Positions 1 to 9,037 of a stretch of 64,000 bases of DNA are shown in pieces. A program made the position numbers and the translations under genes. Location: NCBI GenBank assembly GCA_900109435.1, contig FNZT01000003.1:310001-374000 (forward strand). The letters are read 5' to 3'. The first letter of the stretch is position 1. Every line of letters begins with the position of its first letter. This DNA is from Ruminococcus sp. YRD2003 (lineage in GTDB: Bacteria; Bacillota; Clostridia; Oscillospirales; Ruminococcaceae). The notes beneath the pieces are model-generated. The model saw nothing but the letters and a program-made list of their open reading frames with translations. It ran no database searches and had not been told where the DNA came from.

Positions 1-1569
1 AAGGTCGCGTTTTCCGTTCAGGGACAGAGACTCGAATACTTCCTTTTCGGCGGCGATACGGTCGCGGACGTTATTTCCCGCTATACCGACCTCACGGGCA
101 AGCCTGCCCTCCCGCCTGCTTATACTTTCGGGCTCTGGCTCTCAACTTCGTTCACCACAAGCTATGACGAGGAGACTGTTTGCTCCTTTATCGACGAAAT
201 GGAGCGCCGTGATATCCCGCTCGAAGTTTTCCACTTCGACTGCTTCTGGATGAAAGAGTTCCAGTGGACAAGCTTTGAATGGGATAAGGATATGTTCCCC
301 GACCCGAAGTCAATGCTCGCTCGGCTGAAGGCAAAAGGGCTGAAGATCTGTGTGTGGATAAACCCGTATGTCGGGCAGTGTGCGCCCGTTTTCGACGAGT
401 GCATGGAGAAGGGGTTCTTCATCAGGAATAAGGACGGCTCGGTGTTCCAGTGCGATATGTGGCAGCCAGGACTGGCGATTATCGATTTCACGAATCCCGA
501 GGCGTGCAGGTGGTTCGCAGGCAAGATCAAGGCTCTCGCCGAGATCGGGGTCGACGCCGTTAAAACCGACTTTGGCGAGCGTATCCCAACCGATGTTGTT
601 TATTCCGACGGCTCAGACCCGTTCAGAATGCACAACTACTACTCTTACCTTTATAATAAGACCGTTTTCGAGGCATTGACTGAGGTTCGCGGCGTAAACA
701 ACGCCTGTCTCTTCGCGCGCTCGGCTACTGCGGGCGGACAGAGATTCCCCGTTCACTGGGGCGGCGACTGCTTCTCCAATTACGAATCCATGTGGGAGAC
801 ACTCCGCGGCGGGCTTTCTCTCTGCTTGTCGGGCTTCGGCTTCTTCTCGCACGATATTTCGGGTTTCGAGGCGACGGGCTCGCCTGACCTATACAAGCGC
901 TGGACAGCTTTCGGTCTGCTCTCTACTCATTCTCGCTACCACGGCAACAGCTCGTACCGCGTACCGTGGAATTTCGACGAGGAAAGCTGCGATGTCTCGC
1001 GCCATTTCGTCAAGCTCAAAGGCAGGCTCATGCCTTACCTTTTCAGAAATGCTGTGCTCACGCATAAAACGGGCGTTCCAATGATGAGAGCTATGGTCGT
1101 CGATTTCGGATACGACAGAGCCGCTCTGACCGTAGATACGCAGTATATGCTCGGTGACAGCCTTCTTGTCGCGCCCGTGTTCAGCGAGGACGGTGTCTGC
1201 GATTTCTACCTCCCCGAGGGCGGGATATGGACTGATATCCAGACAGGCGAGGAGCTGAAAGGCGGAAGCTGGTACACTAAGAAGTATGACTATTTCGGTT
1301 TGCCGCTCTATGCTAAGCCGTGCTCTATTATTGTGTTCGGCGATTTCAAGCGCTCCGTAGAGTATGACTATACCGACAATATGAAGGTCGTCATCTACGG
1401 TCTGGAAGACGGTAAGTCTGCTGAAACACAGGTCTTCGACATGAACGCGCTGCTTGCTGCTGTTATCAGGGCTGTTCGCTCGGGTGACACGATAACCGTT
1501 GCCGTGACAGGTACGGACAAGCCTTTCACCGTCGAAAGTGCTCAGGGTCTGAAAATCGTCATAAACTAA
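1..1569 (+). CDS. yicI: GH31 alpha-xylosidase (YicI-like), 5' truncated by window edge
   Basis: C-terminal ~520 residues of a glycoside hydrolase family 31 enzyme that releases alpha-xylosyl (or alpha-glucosyl) residues from the non-reducing end of oligosaccharides, for example xyloglucan fragments. The frame is open from base 1, so the N-terminal beta-sandwich is outside the window. Seen here: the nucleophile motif KTDFGERIPTD, the acid/base motif HWGGDC, the SGFGFFSHDISGF segment and the C-terminal beta domains (APVFSEDG...). These match E. coli YicI closely, favouring alpha-xylosidase over alpha-glucosidase. No signal peptide can be judged. It is followed at once by a strong intrinsic terminator, so it ends its operon. 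Confidence 0.92.
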   Translation, partial: KVAFSVQGQRLEYFLFGGDTVADVISRYTDLTGKPALPPAYTFGLWLSTSFTTSYDEETVCSFIDEMERRDIPLEVFHFDCFWMKEFQWTSFEWDKDMFPDPKSMLARLKAKGLKICVWINPYVGQCAPVFDECMEKGFFIRNKDGSVFQCDMWQPGLAIIDFTNPEACRWFAGKIKALAEIGVDAVKTDFGERIPTDVVYSDGSDPFRMHNYYSYLYNKTVFEALTEVRGVNNACLFARSATAGGQRFPVHWGGDCFSNYESMWETLRGGLSLCLSGFGFFSHDISGFEATGSPDLYKRWTAFGLLSTHSRYHGNSSYRVPWNFDEESCDVSRHFVKLKGRLMPYLFRNAVLTHKTGVPMMRAMVVDFGYDRAALTVDTQYMLGDSLLVAPVFSEDGVCDFYLPEGGIWTDIQTGEELKGGSWYTKKYDYFGLPLYAKPCSIIVFGDFKRSVEYDYTDNMKVVIYGLEDGKSAETQVFDMNALLAAVIRAVRSGDTITVAVTGTDKPFTVESAQGLKIVIN

Positions 1570-1614
1570 ACCCGCCCTTCGGCTTTGCACTGTGCTGACT
1601 ATAATAAAACATAC

Positions 1615-1654
1615 GGGGACAACTCTGAGCAGTGACGAGTTGTCCCCTTTTTTT
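1615..1654 (+). terminator. intrinsic terminator of the GH31 gene
   Basis: Perfect 11-bp stem ggggacaactc / gagttgtcccc (1615-1625 with 1637-1647), then seven T residues. Confidence 0.9.
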
Positions 1655-1775
1655 AATGTGCCTGCCCTGTTATAATAGTATATACAGACAGGTTGAAAAT
1701 GTTGGTAATGTTGAAAGAACTAACTTGTAAAAAAATCCATAAAATATATGCGGGCGAATCGTTAATTATGCCATA

Positions 1776-1804
1776 GTGACAAACTGTCCGTTTTGTGTTA
1801 TAAT
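1776..1804 (+). promoter_or_regulatory. promoter of the DnaD/DnaC-like operon
   Basis: -35 GTGACA (1776-1781), 17-bp spacer, -10 TATAAT (1799-1804), with a TG just upstream of the -10. It lies 43 bases before the start of the next gene. Confidence 0.7.
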
Positions 1805-1846
1805 GTTACTTGCATCGAAAGTATTTCCCGCAAGGAGGCGTAACAC

Positions 1847-2827
1847 TTGGAATTCAAAGCAAACTGCGGCGTATGGGGCACTATGTTCGGCGTTCCGTGC
1901 GTTGTTGCCGATAATTTTCTCAAGCTTGCTACAGGCGAGCAGATAAAGGTGCTTCTCTATCTCCTGAGAGCTTCGGGCAGAACTGTCAGCACCGAAGAAA
2001 TTGCTGCTAATACAGGCGTTACAACTCAGCAGGCTGAGGAAGCGGTGTTGTTCTGGCAGCAGGTCAATGTGCTCTCATCGGATAATTCGATAAGCGTTCC
2101 GCAGTCTATTATGACTCCGCCTGCTCCGCAGCAGTCAACAAACACTGTCTCCGTTGAGGAGACTTTGCTCGTGAAGAGCGCTCCCGAACCGAGACGCAGG
2201 GAAAATCTCAGACCGACCGAAATAACCGATATCATGAAGGATACACCTGCTGTTGCCGAGCTTTTCAAAGCCGCAGAAAGCATTCTCGGTCATATCAATA
2301 ACACGATGCAGAACTCACTCATCTGGATGACGAATTACCTCGGTCTGAAGGCTGAGGTCATACTCGTTCTTCTCGTGTACTGCGAAAAAATCGAAAAGAC
2401 AAATGTCGCTTACATAGAAAAAATCGCCATGAGCTGGGCAGAAAAGGATATCAACACGCTCGATTCCGCTCAGGAGGAGATAGAAAGGCTTACAAGCTCG
2501 AATGATTTTGTCGGCATTATTATGAAAATGTTCGAGATGAAGCGCAGACCTACCTCCAAACAGCTCGATATCATCGAAAAATGGCGTGCAGCAGGCTATG
2601 CACGCGATATGATACACTATGCATACGAAAAAACTGTCGAGAACACGGGTAAGCTCAGCTTTGAGTACACCGACAAGGTGCTCGCCTCGTGGAAAGACAG
2701 CGGCTTCCGCAGCAGCGAGGATGTTAAGCGCGCTGAATCGGACTTCCGCAAGCGCAAAAAGGCGGGCTCCGACAGCAATGATTCCTTCGATGCCGAAAAA
2801 TACAACTTTGTTATCAATAACTTCTGA
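1847..2827 (+). CDS. DnaD-domain primosomal replication protein
   Basis: 326-residue DnaD/DnaB-type protein of Firmicutes. This family helps recruit the replicative helicase at the origin and at restart primosomes. The N-terminal ~80 residues look like a winged helix (LLRASGRTVSTEEIAANTGV). The C-terminal ~70 residues carry the DnaB_2/DnaD motif, with YTDKVLASWKDSGF as the YxxxILxxW signature. The start is TTG, chosen because AAGGAGG (1832-1838) lies 8 bases upstream and no better ATG exists. It is followed after 14 bases by a DnaC/DnaI-like ATPase, the usual loader partner. Family assignment is firm; the exact role (DnaD versus DnaB homologue) is inferred. Confidence 0.85.
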   Translation: MEFKANCGVWGTMFGVPCVVADNFLKLATGEQIKVLLYLLRASGRTVSTEEIAANTGVTTQQAEEAVLFWQQVNVLSSDNSISVPQSIMTPPAPQQSTNTVSVEETLLVKSAPEPRRRENLRPTEITDIMKDTPAVAELFKAAESILGHINNTMQNSLIWMTNYLGLKAEVILVLLVYCEKIEKTNVAYIEKIAMSWAEKDINTLDSAQEEIERLTSSNDFVGIIMKMFEMKRRPTSKQLDIIEKWRAAGYARDMIHYAYEKTVENTGKLSFEYTDKVLASWKDSGFRSSEDVKRAESDFRKRKKAGSDSNDSFDAEKYNFVINNF

Positions 2828-2841
2828 ATGAGGATATACCC

Positions 2842-3825
2842 TTGAATAACGAGATATACGAAAAAGCGCAGATGATACTCTCCGAGCGCCGCAGCCGTGC
2901 TATCAGCGAGAATGATATGCGCATACAGGAAATCAACTCGAAAATACCCGAGATAAAAGAGATAAACTCCGCTATCTTCAATACGGGAAAAGAGCTTATC
3001 CGTACTGTGCTTGCGGGCGATAAGTCTGATATACAGGCAAGGATAGAGAAAATAAAAGTATCAAATCTCGGCGCGCAGGAGCTTTGCAGAAAAATGCTCG
3101 TCGCTAACGGTTATCCCGCCGATTACCTCGATGTGCAGTTCACCTGCAAAAAATGCAATGACACGGGAAGCTATAAGGCGGCTATGTGCGACTGCATGAG
3201 GCAGCTCTGCGGCAAGCTTATGGCGGAGTCGCTAAACGAGAATGCTCAGCTTACGCTCTCTTCATTCGATACGTTCAGCCTGAGCTACTATAAGGGCGAG
3301 GACCACGACACCATGCAGCGGATATTTAACTTCACCCGCTCGTATGCAGCAGATTTTACTCCCTCGTCGGGAAGTATTCTCATGTTCGGAAAGACAGGGC
3401 TCGGTAAGACTCATCTCTCGCTCGCTATTGCTAATGAGGTGCTGAAAAAAGGGTACAGCGTGCTGTATGACTCCACTATCAATATCCTCCATAAGATACA
3501 AAAGGAAAATTTCAGCTACGAGAAAAATACCGAGATGCTCGACGCCGTTATGGACGCTGAGCTGCTCATTCTCGACGACCTCGGCACCGAGTACGAAAAC
3601 AAAATGTACAGCTCTACTATTTATAATATAATTAATACGCGTCTCAACCGCGGAAAGCCTACTATTATCAGTACAAATATGGACTTCGGGCAGATAGCCG
3701 CACGCTACGACGAGCGCGTCGTTTCAAGGCTGACTTCTATGTATACCTGCCTCGGTTTCCGCGGAGATGATGTCAGATTACAGCAAAAACAGCAGAATAC
3801 TACTATTAAAAAGGGCGTATCGTGA
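2842..3825 (+). CDS. DnaC/DnaI-like helicase-loader ATPase
   Basis: 327-residue AAA+ ATP-binding protein of the DnaC/DnaI/IstB family. Walker A is GKTGLGKTH, Walker B is LLILDDLG, and the sensor-1 segment is PTIISTNMD. The N-terminal half has a zinc-ribbon-like cluster (CKKCNDTG...CDCM) typical of DnaI-type loaders. The start is TTG at 2842, 14 bases after the DnaD-like gene stops, so the two are co-transcribed. An IstB transposition helper is unlikely, because there is no transposase nearby and the partner is a DnaD protein. Confidence 0.87.
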   Translation: MNNEIYEKAQMILSERRSRAISENDMRIQEINSKIPEIKEINSAIFNTGKELIRTVLAGDKSDIQARIEKIKVSNLGAQELCRKMLVANGYPADYLDVQFTCKKCNDTGSYKAAMCDCMRQLCGKLMAESLNENAQLTLSSFDTFSLSYYKGEDHDTMQRIFNFTRSYAADFTPSSGSILMFGKTGLGKTHLSLAIANEVLKKGYSVLYDSTINILHKIQKENFSYEKNTEMLDAVMDAELLILDDLGTEYENKMYSSTIYNIINTRLNRGKPTIISTNMDFGQIAARYDERVVSRLTSMYTCLGFRGDDVRLQQKQQNTTIKKGVS

Positions 3826-3840
3826 TACGCCCCTTCTTTA
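3813..3840 (+). terminator. intrinsic terminator overlapping the stop codon
   Basis: Stem gggcgtatc / gatacgccc (3813-3821 with 3824-3832) followed by a T-rich tail. The loop contains part of the TGA stop codon of the loader gene, a compact arrangement. Confidence 0.75.
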
Positions 3841-4389
3841 TGCGGCAGATGGGCACATATAAAAACAATATAATGCCATATTTTTCGCCAATCTGTTGGT
3901 GACGTTATTTTAAACATAAATTCTGCGGTATCGCTCCCGACTATGTGCATAATAGCCATACGCTGTCTTTTTCAAATATGAATTAGTAAAAAAGGCTATT
4001 TTTTGGACAAAATCAGCCGTTTTTTCTTCTTTGCATTTTCTTTGCAATTATGTATGATTGTAACCTCAGAAGTAACACCGTGATAACAATTATTATTATA
4101 TCGCAAATTACCTCTCGTACAAAATCCGACCGTATTTTACGGCATTTTGCACAATGTTAGTCTATGGTTTTTGTCACTAATGGTAGTTTTTAAGACGTAT
4201 TATACATTTAGTATTTTGATACGCAGACTATCTGTGTTACGATTTTGTAATAATTTGTTGCTATTTCATTTGATTTGTTCATTATTTATAAATATTGCGT
4301 ACATAATGTATTAATATAATATGTGACAAATTGCCCTGATTCAACATTAATTCGAAAGTTATTTTGTGGCTAAAATGGAAAAAAATCTA
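3841..4389. other. AT-rich non-coding spacer
   Basis: About 550 bases without a supported gene. The only clear structure is an interrupted inverted repeat (caaaat 4120-4125 with attttg 4144-4149, and ccgta 4130-4134 with tacgg 4138-4142). A TTGCTATTT-like -35 at 4258-4263 has no convincing -10. No tRNA, riboswitch or coding region was recognised. Confidence 0.5.
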
Positions 4390-4424
4390 AAACTGTTGCT
4401 ATTTTCAGCCAAATATGGTAGTAT
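4390..4424 (+). promoter_or_regulatory. promoter of the SleB-like hydrolase gene, TTGCTATTTTC class
   Basis: -35 TTGCTA (4396-4401), 17-bp spacer, -10 TAGTAT (4419-4424) with TG one base upstream. The 19-base block aaactgttgctattttcag (4390-4408) recurs exactly at 42754-42772, upstream of the response-regulator gene. Confidence 0.7.
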
Positions 4425-4484
4425 TATCACAGTTCGCAAGTCGGACAAAAATAACGAAATGCTTTTCGAGGAAAGGAAGAGTTT

Positions 4485-5384
4485 ATGAGAAAAGCTAAAG
4501 TTGCAGCGATCATCGTCGGAGGCGTATCCACTTGCATTTTTGGCGGACTCTTCGGTGTGTATGCAACAGCACCCATCGTGAGTCAAGTCGCTCCGAGCCA
4601 TGATGTTGAAAACATCTATGAAGTCAAAAGCGAAGAATTGGCAAATGTAGCTGCAGTAACTTCTATCAGAACAACAACCGCCACAACAAGCAGAAAGTTC
4701 AACACGACCACTAAGGCTAATGCCGCTAAGAAAAACGTAAATATCGGGTCTGCTACCGCTTCGGCAGCATCTATAGTTTTAAAGAAGACTGTAGAAGACG
4801 AGACCCCCGCTCCTGCTCCCGCTCCCACTGAGGTTTATACAGAGCCCGAAACTGTGGCTACCGAACCCGAGACTGAGACCGAGACGACAGAAGCTCCTAC
4901 TACAGAAGCTGTTTACGTTGAGCCTGAAACAGAAGCTATTACAGAAGCTCCTACGGTAGAAGAAGTGACCGAGCCTGTCACAGAGGCAGTTACGGAAGCT
5001 CCCACAGAGGCTGAAGTCATAGTTGACGTTACAGTCGACGAGACTCCTTCTCTCCCTATTTCAGACGCTGAATACATCATCTTATGTAACGCTGTTGCTC
5101 ATGAGGCAGGCTGCTACTGGATAGATGAGTACGACAAGGCTAAGGTTGTTGAGGTAATCATGAATCGTGTATACAGCCCGAGATTCCCCAACACTATTGA
5201 AGCCGTTCTTACTCAGCCCAATCAGTTCAGCGGTTCTTCGAACTATGTTTACCTCGGTTCTTACTCAGGTTATGTTACCGAGAGCGTCAAGAATGCAGTT
5301 AATCTCTACTTCAATGAGCCCGAATCGTTCACTCAGGGTTATCTGAGCTTCTACGGCGACGGCTACAGAAACTATTTTTCATAA
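4485..5384 (+). CDS. SleB-like cell wall hydrolase with Thr/Glu-rich linker
   Basis: 299-residue exported protein. Residues ~7-30 form a signal/anchor segment. Residues ~55-190 are a low-complexity spacer rich in Thr, Ala, Pro and Glu with repeated TEAPT-like units. The C-terminal ~100 residues match the hydrolase_2/SleB fold: the AVAHEAG segment carries the likely catalytic Glu, followed by VVEVIMNRV, FPNTIEAVL and QF. SleB domains cleave peptidoglycan. Here the long linker suggests action across the cell wall during growth rather than spore germination; that is inference. Good Shine-Dalgarno gaggaaagg precedes the ATG. It is monocistronic, with its own promoter and terminator. Confidence 0.82.
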   Translation: MRKAKVAAIIVGGVSTCIFGGLFGVYATAPIVSQVAPSHDVENIYEVKSEELANVAAVTSIRTTTATTSRKFNTTTKANAAKKNVNIGSATASAASIVLKKTVEDETPAPAPAPTEVYTEPETVATEPETETETTEAPTTEAVYVEPETEAITEAPTVEEVTEPVTEAVTEAPTEAEVIVDVTVDETPSLPISDAEYIILCNAVAHEAGCYWIDEYDKAKVVEVIMNRVYSPRFPNTIEAVLTQPNQFSGSSNYVYLGSYSGYVTESVKNAVNLYFNEPESFTQGYLSFYGDGYRNYFS

Positions 5385-5425
5385 TCAGCATTTTCCTAAA
5401 AAAACAAAAACTTGTACAAAAGTTA

Positions 5426-5457
5426 GGGACTCTCGAACAAGAGAGCCCCTTTTTTTT
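5426..5457 (+). terminator. intrinsic terminator of the SleB-like gene
   Basis: Stem ggg-ctctc / gagag-ccc around a short loop, then eight T residues. Confidence 0.85.
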
Positions 5458-5506
5458 GCTGTATCCTGATTTTCACCTACCTTTCATATTTATCACATTT
5501 TACCTG

Positions 5507-5535
5507 TTGTTTTTTTTGAAAATGTATGTTATAAT
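5507..5535 (+). promoter_or_regulatory. ftsH promoter
   Basis: -35 TTGTTT (5507-5512), 17-bp spacer, -10 TATAAT (5530-5535), 32 bases before the ftsH ATG. Confidence 0.7.
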
Positions 5536-5566
5536 TTTGTCATATCATCGAAAAGGAGTTGTTTCA

Positions 5567-7402
5567 ATGAATGATGATAAAAACTATGTAAAAAGAATTA
5601 TTGCGTGTATCGCTCTTTCTGTCATAGGGCTGCTGATACTGAACGCTTTGATCATGCCTGCGCTCACTAAGGCACCCGCTAAGGAGACTAACTACAGCTT
5701 CTTCCTCAATCAGGTGGACGAGGGCAGAGTTACTCAGGTGAAGATCGAAAACGAGGAGGTACGCTTCGTGGTCGTTGACGATGAGGGAAACGAGAAGCGC
5801 TACACCACCTATAAAATGAATGATCCCGATCTCGTTTCACGCCTCCATGAGCACGGCGAGATCATCTTCAATGAAAGTCATCAGCAGAACAGCCTGCTGA
5901 TAAACTTCCTTTTAAGCTGGGTGCTCCCGATAGTCGGCTTCATGCTGCTCTGGAATCTCCTCTTCAAAGGTATGGCTAAGCATATGGGCGGCAACGCTCT
6001 CTCTTTCGGAAAAAGCAACGCCAAGATCTACGTAAAGGCTCAGACGGGCAAGTCCTTTGATGACGTTGCGGGGCAGGACGAGGCTAAGGAAGCTCTCGAG
6101 GAGATCGTCGATTTCCTGCATAACCCAAACAAGTACGCCGATATCGGTGCCGATCTCCCCAAGGGCGCGCTCCTTGTGGGACCTCCCGGTACGGGTAAGA
6201 CACTGCTCGCACAGGCTGTCGCGGGTGAGGCCAATGTCCCGTTCTTCTCGATCTCAGGCTCGGAATTCGTTGAGATGTTCGTTGGTATGGGCGCCGCAAA
6301 GGTGCGCGACCTGTTCAAGCAAGCTAACGAAAAGGCTCCCTGTATCGTTTTCATCGACGAGATCGATACTATAGGTAAAAAACGCGACGGCAGCCTCGGA
6401 GGCAATGACGAGCGCGAACAGACTCTTAATCAGCTCCTCACCGAAATGGACGGATTCGACGGCAAAAAGGGCGTTGTTATCCTCGCGGCTACTAACCGTC
6501 CCGAATCACTTGACCCTGCTCTCCTCCGTCCCGGCAGATTCGACAGGCGTATTCCTGCGGAGCTCCCCGACCTTGCAGGGCGTGTCGCTATACTGAAAGT
6601 CCACGCGAAAAAGGTCAAGACCGAGGAGAATATCGACTATAACGCTATCGCTCGCGCTACGGCGGGCGCTTCGGGTGCTGAGCTCGCCAATATTATCAAT
6701 GAGGCTGCGCTCAGAGCTGTGAGAAACGGCAGAAAACTCGTCAATCAGTCCGATCTCGAAGAGAGCGTTGAGGTCGTTATTGCAGGCTATCAGCGCAAAA
6801 ATGCTGTCATCTCCCAGAAGGAAAAGGAGATCATCGCCTACCACGAGATCGGTCACGCACTCGTTGCCGCTAAGCAGAAGGACGCTGCTCCTGTACATAA
6901 GATAACAATCATCCCGCGTACGAGCGGTGCGCTCGGCTATACAATGCAGGTCGACGAGGGTGAGAAGTTCCTTCTGACCAAGGAAGAGGCTCTCGCTCGT
7001 ATCGCTACTCTCACGGGCGGACGCTCTGCCGAGGAGCTTATCTTCAACAGCTGCACGAGCGGTGCTTCCAATGATATTGAACAGGCGACTAAGCTCGCTC
7101 GCGCTATGGTCACTCGCTACGGCATGAGCGACAGCTTCGATATGATCGCTCTCGAAACCGTTACTAACCAGTACCTCGGCGGCGATACGGCGCTTGCCTG
7201 CTCGCCCGAGACTGCTGCCCGCATTGACGATGAAGTGAACTCTATTGTCAGGTCTTCACACGAGAAAGCTGTGCAGATCCTGCGCGACAATATCAACAAG
7301 CTCCACGAGCTCGCTCATTTCCTGCTCGAAAAGGAAACTATCACGGGCGAGGAATTCATGGAGATACTCAACGGCTCCCCTGCCGATGCAACTGCCGAAT
7401 AA
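5567..7402 (+). CDS. ftsH: ATP-dependent zinc metalloprotease FtsH
   Basis: 611-residue membrane AAA+ protease that degrades misfolded membrane proteins and short-lived regulators. Two N-terminal membrane segments (~10-30 and ~108-132) flank an extracytoplasmic domain. The AAA module has Walker A GPPGTGKT (205-212), Walker B IVFIDEID and the arginine-finger/second-region segment [10 protein letters not shown]. The peptidase domain has HEIGH (~425) as its zinc motif. The start at 5567 was chosen over an upstream in-frame start because AAAAGGAG sits just before it, and because the promoter's -10 lies inside the longer frame. Followed by a hairpin shared with the convergent exoA gene. Confidence 0.97.
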   Translation: MNDDKNYVKRIIACIALSVIGLLILNALIMPALTKAPAKETNYSFFLNQVDEGRVTQVKIENEEVRFVVVDDEGNEKRYTTYKMNDPDLVSRLHEHGEIIFNESHQQNSLLINFLLSWVLPIVGFMLLWNLLFKGMAKHMGGNALSFGKSNAKIYVKAQTGKSFDDVAGQDEAKEALEEIVDFLHNPNKYADIGADLPKGALLVGPPGTGKTLLAQAVAGEANVPFFSISGSEFVEMFVGMGAAKVRDLFKQANEKAPCIVFIDEIDTIGKKRDGSLGGNDEREQTLNQLLTEMDGFDGKKGVVILAATNRPESLDPALLRPGRFDRRIPAELPDLAGRVAILKVHAKKVKTEENIDYNAIARATAGASGAELANIINEAALRAVRNGRKLVNQSDLEESVEVVIAGYQRKNAVISQKEKEIIAYHEIGHALVAAKQKDAAPVHKITIIPRTSGALGYTMQVDEGEKFLLTKEEALARIATLTGGRSAEELIFNSCTSGASNDIEQATKLARAMVTRYGMSDSFDMIALETVTNQYLGGDTALACSPETAARIDDEVNSIVRSSHEKAVQILRDNINKLHELAHFLLEKETITGEEFMEILNGSPADATAE

Positions 7403-7407
7403 CAAAA

Positions 7408-7439
7408 TGAAGCTCCTGCCGCAGCAAGCAGGAGCTTCA
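7408..7439. terminator. hairpin between convergent ftsH and exoA
   Basis: 12-bp stem tgaagctcctgc / gcaggagcttca. The T-rich tail is clearer in the exoA direction, so it may serve mainly that gene. Confidence 0.55.
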
Positions 7440-7443
7440 CTTA

Positions 7444-8196
7444 TCATAAGTCTATGTCGAGCTCTACGGGGCAGTGGTCGCTGCCGTAGATATCGGTGAG
7501 GATTCGCGAATCTGCGACCTTTTCCATCAGGCGCTCGGAAACGACAAAGTAGTCTATCCGCCAGCCCGCATTCTTCTCGCGCGCCTTGAAACGGTACGAC
7601 CACCATGAGTATACGCCCGCAGTGTCGGGGTAAAGCGTGCGGTATGTATCGGCAAAGCCCGCTGCGAGAAGCTCGGTGAACTTGCCGCGCTCTTCGTCGG
7701 AAAATCCTGCGTTGCCTCTGTTGGACTTCGGATTCTTCAGGTCTATCTCGTTGTGCGCGACGTTGAGGTCTCCGCAGTATACGACAGGCTTTTTACTGTC
7801 GAGCTCCGACAGGTATGCGCGCATATCATCCTCGAATTCCATTCGGTAGCCGATGCGCTTCAAGCCGTCCTGTGAGTTGGGGACGTAGCAGCAGACAAAG
7901 TAGAAGTCTTCGTATTCGCAGGTGATGACCCTGCCTTCGTCGAGGTGGGTGCCGTTCAGTCCGTATGCGACCGAAAGCGGCTCCTGCTTCGTGAATACGG
8001 CGGTCCCCGAGTAGCCCTTCTTTACTGCGCTGTGGAAATAGCAGTGGTAGCCCTCGGGTGCGAAGTCCGCCTGGTCGGGCTGCATTTTTGTCTCTTGCAG
8101 GCAAAAGATATCGGCGTCCGCATCAGCGAAGAAGTCCGCAAAGCCCTTGGTCAGGCACGCGCGGAAGCCGTTGACGTTCCATGAGATGAATTTCAT
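7444..8196 (-). CDS. exoA: exodeoxyribonuclease III / AP endonuclease
   Basis: 250-residue endonuclease/exonuclease/phosphatase-family enzyme for base-excision repair: it cuts at abasic sites and trims 3' blocks. Visible motifs in order: WNVNGFRA, LQETK (metal-binding Glu), GDLNVAHNEID, WRIDYF and SDHCPV (catalytic Asp-His). Length is normal for the family. The start at 8196 (MKFISWNVNG) is preceded by ctggagg; a longer upstream frame would run through the promoter. Monocistronic, convergent with ftsH. Confidence 0.95.
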   Translation of the reverse strand: MKFISWNVNGFRACLTKGFADFFADADADIFCLQETKMQPDQADFAPEGYHCYFHSAVKKGYSGTAVFTKQEPLSVAYGLNGTHLDEGRVITCEYEDFYFVCCYVPNSQDGLKRIGYRMEFEDDMRAYLSELDSKKPVVYCGDLNVAHNEIDLKNPKSNRGNAGFSDEERGKFTELLAAGFADTYRTLYPDTAGVYSWWSYRFKAREKNAGWRIDYFVVSERLMEKVADSRILTDIYGSDHCPVELDIDL

Positions 8197-8224
8197 AGCT
8201 TTCCTCCAGTTTATTACTGTTATT

Positions 8225-8253
8225 ATACTAACATATTCTAAAGAAAATAGCAA
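8225..8253 (-). promoter_or_regulatory. exoA promoter, TTGCTATTTTC class
   Basis: Reading the minus strand: -35 TTGCTA (8248-8253), 17-bp spacer starting TTTTC, -10 TAGTAT (8225-8230) with a preceding TG. Same architecture as the promoters at 4396 and 42760. Confidence 0.7.
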
Positions 8254-8320
8254 GAACTGAATAGACTTTTTTAAAAAATTATGTTATAATATTCACAATG
8301 ATCTGCAAAGGAGCTATTCT

Positions 8321-9028
8321 ATGCTAAAAATTGCACTTGTAACAGGCGGCTCGGGCGGTATCGGTGCGGCGGTCTGCCGCAGACTTGCTGCCGACGGCTG
8401 CTTCGTATATGTTGGGTATTCATCGTCGCAGGGAAAAGCAGAGGCGCTTGCTGAGGAAATAGGCGGCAAGGCTTTGAAACTTGATGTCACCTCCCCTGCC
8501 GATATTTCCAATGCAGCCGTGCTCTGCGGAAAAGTCGATATACTCGTCAATAATGCGGGGGTGTCAGAGATCGGGCTGTTCGACAGTATCTCCGATGACA
8601 GCAGCCGCCGTATCATGGATGTTAATCTCGTCGGAGCTATGAGCTGCGCGCGCACTTTCGTCAAGTCAATGATTGCCCGCAAATCGGGCTGTATCGTTAA
8701 TATATCCTCGATGTGGGGGCAGGTGGGTGCGTCATGCGAGGTGGACTACTCTGCCTCCAAGGCGGGGCTCATAGGGTTCACAAAAGCACTCGCAAAGGAA
8801 GTTGCTCCCTCGGGGATAAGGGTGAACTGCGTTTCGCCAGGTTTCATCATGACTGAGATGAATTCGCACTTCTCCGAGGCTGACCTCGAGCTCATACGCG
8901 AGGACATTCCGCTCGGGATCTTCGGCGAGCCGCGGCACGTTGCGGACGCGGTGGCTTTTCTTGTCTCGGAGCAGGCTGAGTACATCACGGGACAGATACT
9001 TGCCGTAAACGGCGGAATGGTGATATGA
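8321..9028 (+). CDS. SDR-family reductase (FabG/YmfI-like)
   Basis: 235-residue short-chain dehydrogenase. Cofactor motif TGGSGGIG (8-15), NNAG (77-80), catalytic Ser130 (NISS), Tyr143 and Lys147 (YSASK), and a C-terminal GQILAVNGG typical of FabG-like proteins. The sequence around the active site (SSMWGQVGASCEVDYS) resembles B. subtilis YmfI, the 5-aminopentanone reductase that matures elongation factor P. That role is more likely than 3-oxoacyl-ACP reduction, because no fatty-acid genes are nearby, but it is inferred. RBS AAAGGAG. Followed 9 bases later by an HD-domain gene. Confidence 0.85.
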   Translation: MLKIALVTGGSGGIGAAVCRRLAADGCFVYVGYSSSQGKAEALAEEIGGKALKLDVTSPADISNAAVLCGKVDILVNNAGVSEIGLFDSISDDSSRRIMDVNLVGAMSCARTFVKSMIARKSGCIVNISSMWGQVGASCEVDYSASKAGLIGFTKALAKEVAPSGIRVNCVSPGFIMTEMNSHFSEADLELIREDIPLGIFGEPRHVADAVAFLVSEQAEYITGQILAVNGGMVI

Positions 9029-9037
9029 GGTGATCAT

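Noticed and set aside
2842..3825. IstB-type insertion-sequence helper
   Set aside because: No transposase or inverted ends; it follows a DnaD-domain gene, so a helicase loader is the better reading.
5456..5566. 37-residue N-terminal extension of FtsH
   Set aside because: The extension spans the promoter's -10 box and lacks an RBS; AAAAGGAG precedes the ATG at 5567.
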